Positions 1 through 8,821 of a stretch of 64,000 bases of DNA are shown one piece after another. This DNA is from JAEZDP01 sp964430855 (GTDB taxonomy: Bacteria > Acidobacteriota > Vicinamibacteria > Vicinamibacterales > Vicinamibacteraceae). Positions within the stretch are counted from its first letter, which is position 1. Every line of letters begins with the position of its first letter. The notes beneath the pieces are model-generated. The model did not search any database, was not told the DNA's origin, and worked only from the letters and a program-made list of their open reading frames with translations. The translations under genes were made by a program, and so were the position numbers. Where the stretch lies: the NCBI GenBank assembly GCA_964430855.1, contig CAYSHC010000008.1:1-64000 (forward strand), in the 5' to 3' direction.

Positions 1-74
1 TCAAGGACGCGATCGACCCGCACGGCATCATGAACCCCGGCAAGGTGGGGTTCGACCCGGACCTCAAGGCATGA
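1..74 (+). CDS. FAD-linked oxidase (GlcD-like), C-terminal fragment
   Basis: Only the last 23 codons lie in the window, entering from the left edge and ending at TGA 72-74. The tail reads HGIMNPGKV, the C-terminal signature of the FAD-binding GlcD / D-lactate dehydrogenase / alkyl-DHAP synthase family of flavin oxidases. Its stop overlaps the ATG of the Fe-S gene at 71 (ATGA), so the two are translationally coupled, as expected for the flavin and iron-sulfur subunits of a glycolate- or lactate-type oxidase. The substrate cannot be told from this fragment. Confidence 0.75.
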   Translation, partial: KDAIDPHGIMNPGKVGFDPDLKA

Positions 75-1198
75 GCACGACGCCGACCGATCACTTGCAT
101 CCCGCCGATCTCGCCGAGACGACGGAGGGGTGCCGTTTCTGCTGGATGTGCCGCCAGGCATGCCCGGTGGGCCACGTCACGCGGCGCGAGACGCTCACGC
201 CGCACGGCTGGGGCATGCTCATCTCGTCGGAGCGTCGCGGCGTCGTCTCGTGGACGCGGGACGTCGTCGACGTGATCTACAGCTGCGCCGACTGCGGCCT
301 GTGCCAGGCGCACTGCGCGACGGACCAGCCGCTGCCCGACGCGATCGCGGCAGCACGCGCGGCCATCGTCGCCGCAGGCGCGGCGCCGGCGACGGCGGCC
401 GCGCTGCACGAGAAGCTCCTGCGCTGGGGCAACCCGTATGCCGAGCCTGGCGACCGGGCCGTGCCGCCCGAGGGCGACGTGGCGCTGTTTGCCGGCGACG
501 CGAGCCTCGCCGCGGGGCGCGAGACGCTCGATGCCGCGCTGTCGCTGCTCCGGCGCATCGGCGTGGCGCCGGCCGTGGTCGGCGAAGGCCGGTCCACCGG
601 CCATCTCGCCAGCACCCTTGGCTACCCGGACACGGCACGCGCCCAGGCGACGGCGGTGATCGACGAGATCGCCGCCAGCGGCGCGCGCGAGGTGCTGGTG
701 CTCACGCCGGGCGACCGGTTCGCCTTCACGAGGCTCTATCGCGAGCGGCTGGGTGTGGCCTGGCCGGCCGACGTCGCCGTGCGCGAGGTGTCAGAGGTGC
801 TGGCCGGTGCCGTGGCCGACGGCAGGCTGGCGGTCGACAGGGCCGGAGACGACGTGCCGTACGCGTACGTCGATCCGGACCACTCGGCGCGCGTCGCGCA
901 CGAGCGGGAGGCACCGCGCCTGCTGGCGCGCGCCCTGCTCGGCCAGGCCGGCGAGCGGCGCCTGTTCTGGCGGGAGGGCCGCGCGCATCCGGCCGGCAGC
1001 GTGGGCGCGCTCGACGTCCTCCAGCCGGCCATCGCCGCGCGGCTCAGCGAGGCGCGCTGGGCCGACGCCGCGGACGCCGGCGCACGCCGGCTGGTGACCG
1101 AGGATGCGCTGATGGCCCGCCACCTGCGGGCGCATGCGCCCGACGGCGCGGACGTGGTGGACCTGTATCAGTGGCTGGACGCGAACGCCCGCGCCTGA
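71..1198 (+). CDS. GlcF-like iron-sulfur protein with two 4Fe-4S motifs
   Basis: 375 aa. Two C-x2-C-x2-C-x3-C motifs lie near the N terminus (C21/C24/C27/C31 and C72/C75/C78/C82), each followed or bounded as in bacterial ferredoxin-type [4Fe-4S] domains. This matches the electron-transfer subunit of GlcDEF / LutA / HdrD-type oxidases. The rest of the protein has the length and layout of the two CCG (cysteine-rich) domains of those families, but the CCG cysteines are missing; no cysteine follows residue 82. It therefore probably carries only the two N-terminal clusters. The ATGA overlap with the flavin subunit upstream supports one complex. The electron donor is unknown. Confidence 0.75.
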   Translation: MSTTPTDHLHPADLAETTEGCRFCWMCRQACPVGHVTRRETLTPHGWGMLISSERRGVVSWTRDVVDVIYSCADCGLCQAHCATDQPLPDAIAAARAAIVAAGAAPATAAALHEKLLRWGNPYAEPGDRAVPPEGDVALFAGDASLAAGRETLDAALSLLRRIGVAPAVVGEGRSTGHLASTLGYPDTARAQATAVIDEIAASGAREVLVLTPGDRFAFTRLYRERLGVAWPADVAVREVSEVLAGAVADGRLAVDRAGDDVPYAYVDPDHSARVAHEREAPRLLARALLGQAGERRLFWREGRAHPAGSVGALDVLQPAIAARLSEARWADAADAGARRLVTEDALMARHLRAHAPDGADVVDLYQWLDANARA

Positions 1199-1226
1199 GC
1201 GTGCGTCCCGCGTCGGGGAGGCATCG

Positions 1227-1964
1227 GTGAACGTCGCACGACTGCTGGCGGTGGCCGGCGCGATGGTCATGGCCACGGGCGCCCTCGTCGCCCAGCAGGG
1301 CATGCCCGTCCCGCTCGACCCGAACGACTCGACCGGCTTCAGGCCGATCTTCGACGGCACGTCCCTCGAAGGCTGGGACGGCGACCCCGCCGTCTGGCGC
1401 GTCGAGAACGGCGCCATCATCGGCGAGAGCACGGCCGAGCGGCCGCTCGAGCGCAACACGTTCCTCATCTGGCGGGGCGGGCAGCCACGCGACTTCGAGC
1501 TGCGCCTCCGGTTCCGGATGAACGCCACCAACAGCGGCATCCAGTACCGCAGCGTCGAGGTACCCGAGGTGGGGCGCTGGGTGCTGCGGGGTTACCAGGC
1601 CGACATCGACTTCGACAATCGCTACACGGGACAGCTGTACGAGGAACGCGGGCGCGGCTTTCTCGCGCTGCGTGGCCAGAGCACCTGGGTGCCGCCCGAT
1701 GGACGTCCCGTCGTCATCGGCAGCGTCGGCGACCCGGAGGCGCTCAAGGCGCACATCAGGGTCAACGACTGGAACGACCTCCACCTCGTTGCCCGCGGCA
1801 ACGTGCTGATCCACGTCATCAACGGCCACGTGATGGCCGTGGCCGTCGACGATGGGCCCCCGGCTGGCGCCGACGCGGGAGGGCTCATCGGCGTCCAGAT
1901 TCACACGGGTCCGCCGATGCGGATCGAGCTCAAGGACGTGTGGCTCAGAACACACGGCGAGTGA
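1227..1964 (+). CDS. DUF1080 (3-keto-disaccharide hydrolase-like) exported protein
   Basis: GTG start at 1227 was chosen because GGGGAG lies at 1215-1220 and translation gives an immediate signal peptide (LLAVAGAMVMATGALVAQ). The 245-aa product contains FDGTSLEGW at residues ~35-45, the hallmark opening of the DUF1080 / LamG-like jelly-roll fold, then the usual core including NSGIQYRS and NDWNDLHLVARG. DUF1080 proteins act on 3-ketoglycosides or bind glycans in the periplasm of Bacteroidota, Planctomycetota and Acidobacteriota. It follows the Fe-S gene by 28 bp. The 3' end overlaps the convergent TMEM220 gene by 20 bp. Hydrolase activity is inferred from the family only. Confidence 0.85.
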   Translation: MNVARLLAVAGAMVMATGALVAQQGMPVPLDPNDSTGFRPIFDGTSLEGWDGDPAVWRVENGAIIGESTAERPLERNTFLIWRGGQPRDFELRLRFRMNATNSGIQYRSVEVPEVGRWVLRGYQADIDFDNRYTGQLYEERGRGFLALRGQSTWVPPDGRPVVIGSVGDPEALKAHIRVNDWNDLHLVARGNVLIHVINGHVMAVAVDDGPPAGADAGGLIGVQIHTGPPMRIELKDVWLRTHGE

Positions 1965-2325
1965 CGCCGCCGCGCGACGGCGGCAGCGCCACGAGGGCCG
2001 ACCAGCACGCGAGCCAGAGCAGCGCCAGCGTCTCGCGGCGTTCCTCGACGCCGACGGCGTACATGTGCCAGTCGCCCACGAGATCGGCGAGCGGCGGGAC
2101 GCGCGGCGACGAGAAGGCCACCGAGAGGCCCCACACGAGGGCGATGCCCGCGACGGCGAGGGCGACGGGCCGACGCCAGGGCGGCCAGCGTCCCGCGGCG
2201 GCCATGCCCGCCAGCGCCGCGCCCGCCAGGTAGATCGCGACCCAGGGCACCGGGTCGGGATCGTTCAACTGCAGGGCCGCGCTGAACACGAAGAGCGCGG
2301 CCATCAGCCCATGTACCCACCGCAT
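1945..2325 (-). CDS. TMEM220-family membrane protein
   Basis: 126 aa, ATG at 2325. It has about four hydrophobic segments and the diagnostic motif LNDPDPVPWVAIY at residues ~20-32, which is typical of TMEM220 (transmembrane 220) proteins. Function is unknown in bacteria. It is transcribed against both neighbours: its stop lies inside the last codons of the DUF1080 gene (20-bp convergent overlap) and its start is 50 bp from the divergent SGNH hydrolase start. No clear Shine-Dalgarno sequence is seen. It could be a passenger, but the TMEM220 motif makes it a real gene. Confidence 0.75.
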   Translation of the reverse strand: MRWVHGLMAALFVFSAALQLNDPDPVPWVAIYLAGAALAGMAAAGRWPPWRRPVALAVAGIALVWGLSVAFSSPRVPPLADLVGDWHMYAVGVEERRETLALLWLACWSALVALPPSRGGVTRRVF

Positions 2326-2330
2326 GGCGC

Positions 2331-2336
2331 TATGAT
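2331..2336 (+). promoter_or_regulatory. Candidate -10 box for the SGNH-dehydrogenase-ThuA-AKR operon
   Basis: TATGAT lies 38 bp before the ATG at 2375 in the short divergent gap. It differs from TATAAT at one base. No good -35 is visible 16-18 bp upstream. It would start the mRNA near 2343 and leave a leader that includes the CAGGAG ribosome-binding site at 2363-2368. Confidence 0.35.
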
Positions 2337-2374
2337 GAGGGCCTTTGCACGACCAATCAACGGCAGGAGTCGCC

Positions 2375-3385
2375 ATGTCGCGCCTAATCCGCTGTCTCTG
2401 CCTCGGCATGCTCCCTCTCGTCCTGCTGGCCGGGCCGGCGCGCTCCCAACCGTCGACGGTGACGCTGCGGGCGGGCGACCGCATCGCGCTCGTCGGCAAC
2501 ACGCTCGCGGAGCGCCAGCAGCTGTTCAACCACTTCGAGACGCAGCTCCTCACGCGCTTCCCCGAGCTGAACCTGATCGTCAGGAACCTCGGGTGGAGCG
2601 CCGACACGCTGACGCTCCAGCCGCGCCCGCTGAACTTCGGCGACGCCGAGACCCACCTCACGCGCCAGCAGGCAGACGTCGTCGTGGCGTTCTTCGGCCT
2701 GAACGAGTCGTTCGAGGGCGACGCCGGGATCGAGACGTTCGAGCGTGACCTCGACGCGTACCTCGCGAAGCACCAGGCGGCCCGCTACAACGGGAAGGAG
2801 CCGCCCCGTCTCGTCCTCGTCTCGCCGATCGCGCATGAGCGGCTCGAGCGCCTCGTGCACGTGGACGTCGACGAGCGCAACAGGCTGCTCGCGCGCTACA
2901 CCGACGTGATGCGGCTCGTGGCGGCGCGGCGCCAGGTGGCCTTCGTGGATCTCTTCGAGCCGACGCGCAGGGCGATGGCCGCCGCGCGCCGGCCCCTCAC
3001 GATCAACGGCATCCACGTGAACGAGGACGGCGACCGCGTGGTGGCCAACGTGCTGCTCGAGGCGTTCGGGCCGCCGCAGGCCCCGCTGCGCGTGGCGAGC
3101 GGCGCCGAGCTCGGACGGCTGGAGGCGCTGCGCGAGCGCATCCGCGACAAGAACCAGCAGTTCTTCTACCGGTGGCGGCCGGTGAACGCCGAGTACATCG
3201 TCGGCCGTCGCGTCGAGCCGTTCGGATCGGTGAATTTTCCTGGCGAGATGAAGAAGCTCGACGAGATGGTGGCGGAACGGGAGCAGGCGATCTGGGCGGA
3301 GGCCCGGGCCCTCAGAGGGCTGCAATACCCGGCGGCGGCCGAGGCGCTGGCCGAGTCGGCCGAGGCGCGTCGGAGGGCGCGATGA
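2375..3385 (+). CDS. SGNH/GDSL-family esterase-like exported protein
   Basis: ATG at 2375 follows CAGGAG at 2363-2368. The 336-aa product starts with a signal peptide (CLGMLPLVLLAGPARSQ). The mature part has the SGNH layout: GDRIALVGNTLAERQQ (block I region, with the nucleophile position altered from GDS to GNT), VRNLGWSADT (block II G), VVAFFGLNES (block III N) and a C-terminal GIHVNEDG (block V-type D/H region). These domains in Planctomycetota and Acidobacteriota often sit beside or are fused to PVC-type dehydrogenases, as here, where the stop overlaps the next ATG. Because the usual GDS serine is replaced, catalysis is uncertain. Confidence 0.75.
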   Translation: MSRLIRCLCLGMLPLVLLAGPARSQPSTVTLRAGDRIALVGNTLAERQQLFNHFETQLLTRFPELNLIVRNLGWSADTLTLQPRPLNFGDAETHLTRQQADVVVAFFGLNESFEGDAGIETFERDLDAYLAKHQAARYNGKEPPRLVLVSPIAHERLERLVHVDVDERNRLLARYTDVMRLVAARRQVAFVDLFEPTRRAMAAARRPLTINGIHVNEDGDRVVANVLLEAFGPPQAPLRVASGAELGRLEALRERIRDKNQQFFYRWRPVNAEYIVGRRVEPFGSVNFPGEMKKLDEMVAEREQAIWAEARALRGLQYPAAAEALAESAEARRRAR

Positions 3386-6300
3386 GGCCATCCACGGCAG
3401 CGGCCGGCTGGACCAAGGTCGCGATGGTCGTGGCGGTGCTCGCCACGGCGCCGGGCGGCGTCGCCCAGGGCGCGCCGCAGGAGCCGAACCGCGGCGGCGA
3501 GATCGACCTCGCCACGCAGGACGTGCAGCGCGCGCTGGAGCGCATCAGGCCGGCCGACGGGTACGAGGTCAGCCTGTTCGCGTCGGAGAAGGACTTCCCC
3601 GAGCTCGCCAATCCGCTGGCGATGACCTTCGACTACAAGGGACGCCTCTGGGTGCTGACCTCGCCGACCTACCCGCACTACTTTCCCGGTGAGGAGCCCG
3701 ACGACAAGCTCGTGATCCTGGAGGACCGTGACGGCGACGGCCGCGCCGACTCGCTGACGGTCTTCGCCGACAAGCTGTACGTGCCAATGGGATTCGAGCT
3801 TGGCGACGGCGGAGCGTACGTGTCTCAGCAGCCGAACCTCATGTTCCTGCGCGACACCGACGGCGATGGCAAGGCCGACGAGCGCCGGACGATCCTGCAT
3901 GGCTTCGGCACCGAGGACAGCCACCACGCGCTCAGCGCCTTTACGTGGGGCCCGGGCGGCGGCCTCTACTTCCAGGAGGGGACGTTCCTGCACACGCAGG
4001 TCGAGACGCCGTACGGCCCGGTGCGCGTCGAGGAAGCCGCCGTCTTCCGGTACGAGCCGCGCACCGAGAAGCTGAGCGTCTTCGTGTCGTACCCCTTCGC
4101 CAACCCCTGGGGCCACGTGATCGACCGCTGGGGCCAGAACTTCATCTCGGATGCCTCGGGCGGCAGCAACTACTTCGGTACGGCGTTCTCGGGGCACGTG
4201 GACTACCCGCGCAAGCAGCGCCCGATGAAGGAGTGGACGCTGACCAAGGTGCGCCCGACGGCCGGCGTGGAGCTCGTGAGCAGCCGCCATTTCCCGGAGT
4301 CGGCCCAGGGGAACTTCCTCATCACCAACGTGATCGGGTTCCACGGCATCAAGCAGTACCGCGTCGAGGAAGACGGGTCGGGGTTCGTCGGGATCGAGGT
4401 CGAGCCGCTGCTGCAGTCCTCCGACACGAACTTCCGCCCTGTCGCCCTCCAGTTCGGCCCCGACGGCGCCCTCTACGTCGTCGACTGGTTCAACCCGCTC
4501 ATCGGGCACATGCAGTTCTCGCTGCGCGACCCGCGCCGTGACAGGAGCCACGGCCGCGTGTGGCGGGTCACGGCGAAGGGCCGACCGCTGCTGCCGAAGC
4601 CGCAGATCGACGGCCAGCCAATCGCCAAGCAGATCTCGTACCTCGAGGCGTACGAGGACCGGACGCGCTACTGGGCGCGGCTCGCGCTGCGCGACCAGCC
4701 GACGGAGGCCGTCGTGCAGGGGCTGCGCACGTGGATGGCGGGGCTCGATCCTGCCGACCCGGACTACGAGCACCATCTGCTCGAAGCGCTGTGGGTCTTC
4801 CAGCATCACGACGTCGTCGAGGCGTCGCTGCTTGGCCGGCTGCTCGAGGCCCGCGAGTTCCGCGCGCGCGCCGCGGCCGTGCGCGTGCTCCAGCACTGGT
4901 TCGACCGCGTCGATTCGGCGCTCGAACTGCTCGAGGCGCGTGTCAACGACCCGGCCCCTCGCGTGCGGCTCGAAGCGGTGCGGGCCCTGAGCTTCGTGCC
5001 GACGGTCGACGCCGCGTCGGTGGCGCTCGAGGCGCTGCGCCACCCGACCGACTACTACATCCAGTACGCGCTGGACTCGACGATCACCACGCTGGCTCCG
5101 GCCTGGAAGCCCGCGCTCGCCGCCGGCCGCGACGTGGCGCCCGGCAATCCCGACGGGCTGCGCTACCTGCTGGCGCGGCTCGAGCCGACCGAGCTGACCG
5201 CCCTGCCCGAGAGCGAGCCCGTGCTCCGGGAGCTGCTCCAGCGCCAGGGGGTGCCGGCCGGCGACCGCGTACGGGCGGCGCGCGCGCTCGCGGCGCGCTC
5301 GCACCGATCGCCGACCGACGAGATCGTCGCGGCGCTCCGCCGCATCGACGGGACGCCCGGCAGCACGGCCGCCAGCGGCGACCTGGTGCGCGTGCTCTCG
5401 GAGACCGACGCCACGGAGCTTCGGGCCTCGCGTGACGCGCTGCTCGCGCTGGCCCGAACGGCCGGCAACGGCGTCACCCGCGAGGGCGCCTGGGCTGCCC
5501 TCGTGCGTGCCGATGGGGGCGTCGACCAGGTGTGGCGCGAGGCGGCGGCGACGGCGCAGGGACGGATCGACCTGATCCGCGCCGTGCCGCTCATCCCCGA
5601 CACGGCGCACCGGGAGGCCATCTACCCGCGGCTCGTCGAGACGCTGGACGGCCTGGGCACGGCCGAAGCCGGCGCGGCCACCACGCCGTCCGGTGCCGCG
5701 CACGCGGGCGACGGCGTGGCTCGCGGCGTGAGGGGGCGCTACGTGCGCGTCACCGCGCCTGGCCGAGACAGGACCGTGCTGCTCGCCGAGGTCGAGATCC
5801 TGCGCGACGGCGCCAACGTGGCGCCGAAGGGGAAGACATCGCAGTCGAGCCTGGTGTCGAGCGGCGCCGTCGGCGGACATCCGCAGAACGCGGTGGACGG
5901 GAAGCTGTCGAGCGTGCAGGACGGGTCGAACGTGCCGACAGGCCTGGCCTTCACGAGCCAGGAGGCCGATCCCTGGTGGGAGATCGACCTGGGCGCCGAG
6001 GATCGCATCGACGCGATCGTCGTTCGCCTGCCCGGCGACCCCCGTCCCGGGAGCCAGGGGACGCTCCACGTGGCCGTCCTCGACGCGGACCGTTCCGCCG
6101 TGTTCGCGCGCGACGGCCTGACGACGCGCGTCGACACCCACACGCTGGAGCCGGGTGCCCCCGACGAGGACGCGCTGGTCGCCGCGGCGATGCTGGCGCT
6201 GACCAAGGTACCGGGTCGCGAGCGCGATGCGGTCGCGCGCATCGCGCGGCGGCTCGACGAGGGGCGGGGGCAGGCGGGCGACGCCATCGCGGCGCTCCGC

Positions 6301-6900
6301 GGCGTGCCGCTGCACGCCTGGCCAGAGGACGCCATCGCGCCGGTGGCGCGTCACGTCGTGACGTACGCCGGGGGCCTGCCCTCGGAGGCGCGGACGAGCG
6401 CGGCCTTCCGCGACGCCGTGGCCTTCGGCCGGGCGCTTGCCGACGCCGCGGCGCCGCGCGACCGCGACCGGCTCGTGGCCGATCTGGAAGCGCTGACGGT
6501 CCGCACCGTCACGATCACCGCCGTCGCGGCGCAGATGCGCTTCGACGTCACGCAGTTCACGGTGGTGGCCGGCGAGGACGTCGAGATCGTCCTCGTCAAT
6601 GCCGACGAGATGCCGCACAACCTGCTCGTGACGGCGGAGGGCGCGATGGAGACGGTCGCGCTGCAGGCCGAGGCCATGGCCGCCACCCCCGACGGGTTCG
6701 CGAAGCAGTTCGTGCCCGATTCGCCGCTGGTCCTGGCCGCGACGAAGCTGATCAACCCGAACGAGACCGCCAGGCTGCGCCTGACCGCGCCGACGACGCC
6801 TGGCGCCTATCCCTTCGTCTGTACCTTCCCCGGGCACTGGCGCACGATGAACGGCACCATGAACGTCGTGCGGCCGGCGCCCGCCACGGAGTCGCGATGA
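3382..6900 (+). CDS. PVC-type beta-propeller dehydrogenase with C-terminal azurin-like domain
   Basis: 1172 aa; ATG at 3382 overlaps the previous stop (ATGA). After a signal peptide come: a PVC-type membrane-bound dehydrogenase beta-propeller (residues ~45-450; GYEVSLFASE, DRDGDGRADSL, DTDGDGKADERR); HEAT-like helical repeats (~470-700); an F5/8 type C (discoidin-like) domain (~785-930); and a cupredoxin domain (~1040-1170). The last has H1079 and C1147-x4-H1152-x3-M1156, the type 1 copper ligand spacing of azurin. Relatives usually end in a c-type cytochrome; no CxxCH is present here. It probably oxidises a sugar or alcohol in the periplasm and passes electrons to the copper site. The substrate is unknown. 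Confidence 0.8.
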   Translation: MRPSTAAAGWTKVAMVVAVLATAPGGVAQGAPQEPNRGGEIDLATQDVQRALERIRPADGYEVSLFASEKDFPELANPLAMTFDYKGRLWVLTSPTYPHYFPGEEPDDKLVILEDRDGDGRADSLTVFADKLYVPMGFELGDGGAYVSQQPNLMFLRDTDGDGKADERRTILHGFGTEDSHHALSAFTWGPGGGLYFQEGTFLHTQVETPYGPVRVEEAAVFRYEPRTEKLSVFVSYPFANPWGHVIDRWGQNFISDASGGSNYFGTAFSGHVDYPRKQRPMKEWTLTKVRPTAGVELVSSRHFPESAQGNFLITNVIGFHGIKQYRVEEDGSGFVGIEVEPLLQSSDTNFRPVALQFGPDGALYVVDWFNPLIGHMQFSLRDPRRDRSHGRVWRVTAKGRPLLPKPQIDGQPIAKQISYLEAYEDRTRYWARLALRDQPTEAVVQGLRTWMAGLDPADPDYEHHLLEALWVFQHHDVVEASLLGRLLEAREFRARAAAVRVLQHWFDRVDSALELLEARVNDPAPRVRLEAVRALSFVPTVDAASVALEALRHPTDYYIQYALDSTITTLAPAWKPALAAGRDVAPGNPDGLRYLLARLEPTELTALPESEPVLRELLQRQGVPAGDRVRAARALAARSHRSPTDEIVAALRRIDGTPGSTAASGDLVRVLSETDATELRASRDALLALARTAGNGVTREGAWAALVRADGGVDQVWREAAATAQGRIDLIRAVPLIPDTAHREAIYPRLVETLDGLGTAEAGAATTPSGAAHAGDGVARGVRGRYVRVTAPGRDRTVLLAEVEILRDGANVAPKGKTSQSSLVSSGAVGGHPQNAVDGKLSSVQDGSNVPTGLAFTSQEADPWWEIDLGAEDRIDAIVVRLPGDPRPGSQGTLHVAVLDADRSAVFARDGLTTRVDTHTLEPGAPDEDALVAAAMLALTKVPGRERDAVARIARRLDEGRGQAGDAIAALRGVPLHAWPEDAIAPVARHVVTYAGGLPSEARTSAAFRDAVAFGRALADAAAPRDRDRLVADLEALTVRTVTITAVAAQMRFDVTQFTVVAGEDVEIVLVNADEMPHNLLVTAEGAMETVALQAEAMAATPDGFAKQFVPDSPLVLAATKLINPNETARLRLTAPTTPGAYPFVCTFPGHWRTMNGTMNVVRPAPATESR

Positions 6901-7895
6901 TGCGTCAACGTCCGGATCGAGAAGCCCCGCGTCGCCTGCGCGGTGCGGCCGCGCTGTCGCGGCCGGCCTTGACGGTGGCCGGGGGGCTGGCCGTCACCGT
7001 GGCCGTCGCCGTGCTGGCCGCGTCGGGTGCGGCGTCTCCGACCGACGAGGGGGCCATGACGCGGGCGGCAGGGGCGTCCGCACAGGCGCCCGCCGACGCG
7101 CCCCACGTCGTGTTCGTGACCGGCGACGACGAATACCGGTCGGAGATCACGATGCCGATGATTGCCGGCATCCTCGAGCGGGCCGGCATCCGGACGTCGG
7201 TGGCCTACGCCAGGCCGATCCCGCAGACGAAGGGGAACATCGAGGGTCTCGACGCGCTGGCGTCGGCCGACCTCATGGTGATGTTCACGCGGTTCCGGGC
7301 GCTGCCGGAGGAACAGCTCCAGCCCATCCTCGACTTTGTCGCCTCGGGCAAGCCGCTCGTCGGGCTGCGCACGACGACGCATGCGTTCCTCTACCCGAAG
7401 GGCCACCCGCGCGAGGCGCTCAACGACGGGTTCGGGCGTGACGTCTTCGGCCAGAAGTGGATCACCCACCACGGCAACCAGTCGCACACCGAGGTCACCA
7501 TCGAGCCGTCGGTCCGCGGGCACGAGATCCTCAGGGGCGTGACGCCGTTCCGCGCGCGGTCGTGGCTCTATCACGTGACGCCGCTGCACGACGTGCAGGA
7601 GGTGCTGCTGCACGGCAGGAGCGTCAACTCGAACAAGACGGCCGAGCAGCAGCAGGCCTATCCGCTCACGCAGCCGGTAGCCTGGACCCGGCAGCACAAC
7701 GGCGCGCGCGTGTTCTTCACGACGCTCGGCCATCCGCACGACTTCGGCGAACCCTCGATGCGCAGGCTGGTCGTCAACGCCATCCTCTGGGCGCTCGGCA
7801 GGCCGGTGCCGGCGGGCGGCGCGAACGTCGACGTCCCGGGCGGGTTCGAGCCTCCGGATTCGTTCGATCTCTCGAAGGTGCCGTCGGGAGGGTGA
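6897..7895 (+). CDS. ThuA-domain protein
   Basis: ATG at 6897 (or 6900) overlaps the preceding TGA. The 332-aa product has an N-terminal membrane anchor or signal (LTVAGGLAVTVAVAVLAAS, residues ~27-45) and then a ThuA-like flavodoxin/glutamine-amidotransferase fold (~60-300) with HVVFVTGDDEYRSE, VGLRTTTHAF, WITHHGNQSHTEV and a C-terminal FFTTLGHPHDF. ThuA proteins work with ThuB-type oxidoreductases in 3-keto sugar (trehalose, sucrose) utilisation. Its place between a propeller dehydrogenase and an aldo/keto reductase fits a role in oxidised-sugar turnover, but the reaction is not established. Confidence 0.85.
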   Translation: MMRQRPDREAPRRLRGAAALSRPALTVAGGLAVTVAVAVLAASGAASPTDEGAMTRAAGASAQAPADAPHVVFVTGDDEYRSEITMPMIAGILERAGIRTSVAYARPIPQTKGNIEGLDALASADLMVMFTRFRALPEEQLQPILDFVASGKPLVGLRTTTHAFLYPKGHPREALNDGFGRDVFGQKWITHHGNQSHTEVTIEPSVRGHEILRGVTPFRARSWLYHVTPLHDVQEVLLHGRSVNSNKTAEQQQAYPLTQPVAWTRQHNGARVFFTTLGHPHDFGEPSMRRLVVNAILWALGRPVPAGGANVDVPGGFEPPDSFDLSKVPSGG

Positions 7896-8821
7896 TGCTC
7901 ACGCGGGCCGCGTTCCTTCGCACGGCGTTGACGGCCGCTGCCGGGGCGGCCCTCGGGGCGCGGCCGTGGCACGCCGCGGCGGCGCAGGCGGGAGGTCCGC
8001 GCATGATGACGCGTCGCATTCCGTCGACAGGTGTCGAGATCCCCGTGGTCGGGCTGGGCACCTGGCGGGGCTTCGACGTCGGCGACGATGCCGGTTCGCG
8101 TGCGCGCCTCGCGCGCGTGCTCGACGAACTGTTCAGCGCGGGCGGGCGCGTGATCGACAGCTCGCCGATGTACGGGACGTCCGAGCAGGTGACGGGCGAC
8201 CTGCTGGCGGCGCTCGGGCGGCACGATTCGGCCTTTGTGGCGACGAAGGTGTGGACGTCCGGCAGGCAGGCCGGCATCGCGCAGATGGAAGAGTCGATGC
8301 GCCTGCTGCGCGACGACCGCATCGAGCTGATGCAGATCCACAACCTCCTCGACTGGCGGACGCACCTGCCGACGCTCCGCGAGTGGAAGGCGGCAGGACG
8401 GCTCCAGCACATCGGAATCACGCACTACCGGCGCAGCGCGCACGACGAGCTGGCGCGGGTGATGCGGGCCGAGGCGTTTGACGTCGTGCAGCTGAACTAC
8501 TCGATCGACGACCGGAACGCGGAGGAGGAGCTGCTGCCCCTTGCGCAGGACCGCGGCATGGCGGTGCTCGTCAACCTGCCGTTCGGCGGGGGCGGGCTGC
8601 TGCGGAAGGTCCGTGATCGTCCCCTGCCCGGGTGGGCGGCCGAGATCGGGTGCGAGACGTGGGCGCAGGTGCTGCTGAAGTACGTGATCTCGCACCCGGC
8701 GGTCACGTGCGTGATCCCCGGCACCGGCCGCCCGGAGCACATGCGCGAGAACGCCCGGGCAGGCTTCGGCCCGCTCCCCGACGCCGCCCTGCGCCGCCGC
8801 ATGGTCGCCGACGTCGTATAG
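7895..8821 (+). CDS. Aldo/keto reductase, probably exported
   Basis: ATG at 7895 shares bases with the previous stop (TGATG). 308 aa with an alanine-rich export-like N terminus, then a single AKR TIM barrel. Catalytic tetrad residues are visible: D and Y in VIDSSPMYGTSE, K in FVATKVW and H in LMQIHNL. The C-terminal CVIPGTGRPEHMREN is the NADP-binding end of the family. AKRs of this type interconvert ketones and alcohols on sugars or aldehydes. As the fourth gene of a coupled set it may reduce or epimerise the keto-sugar made upstream. The cofactor supply problem for an exported AKR leaves the location uncertain. Confidence 0.85.
   Translation: MLTRAAFLRTALTAAAGAALGARPWHAAAAQAGGPRMMTRRIPSTGVEIPVVGLGTWRGFDVGDDAGSRARLARVLDELFSAGGRVIDSSPMYGTSEQVTGDLLAALGRHDSAFVATKVWTSGRQAGIAQMEESMRLLRDDRIELMQIHNLLDWRTHLPTLREWKAAGRLQHIGITHYRRSAHDELARVMRAEAFDVVQLNYSIDDRNAEEELLPLAQDRGMAVLVNLPFGGGGLLRKVRDRPLPGWAAEIGCETWAQVLLKYVISHPAVTCVIPGTGRPEHMRENARAGFGPLPDAALRRRMVADVV

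Noticed and set aside
3166..6837. Open frame of over 1,200 codons on the minus strand opposite the dehydrogenase gene
   Set aside because: Very rich in Arg, His and Val with no recognisable domain; it mirrors the codon bias of the plus-strand gene, as is usual in high-GC DNA.
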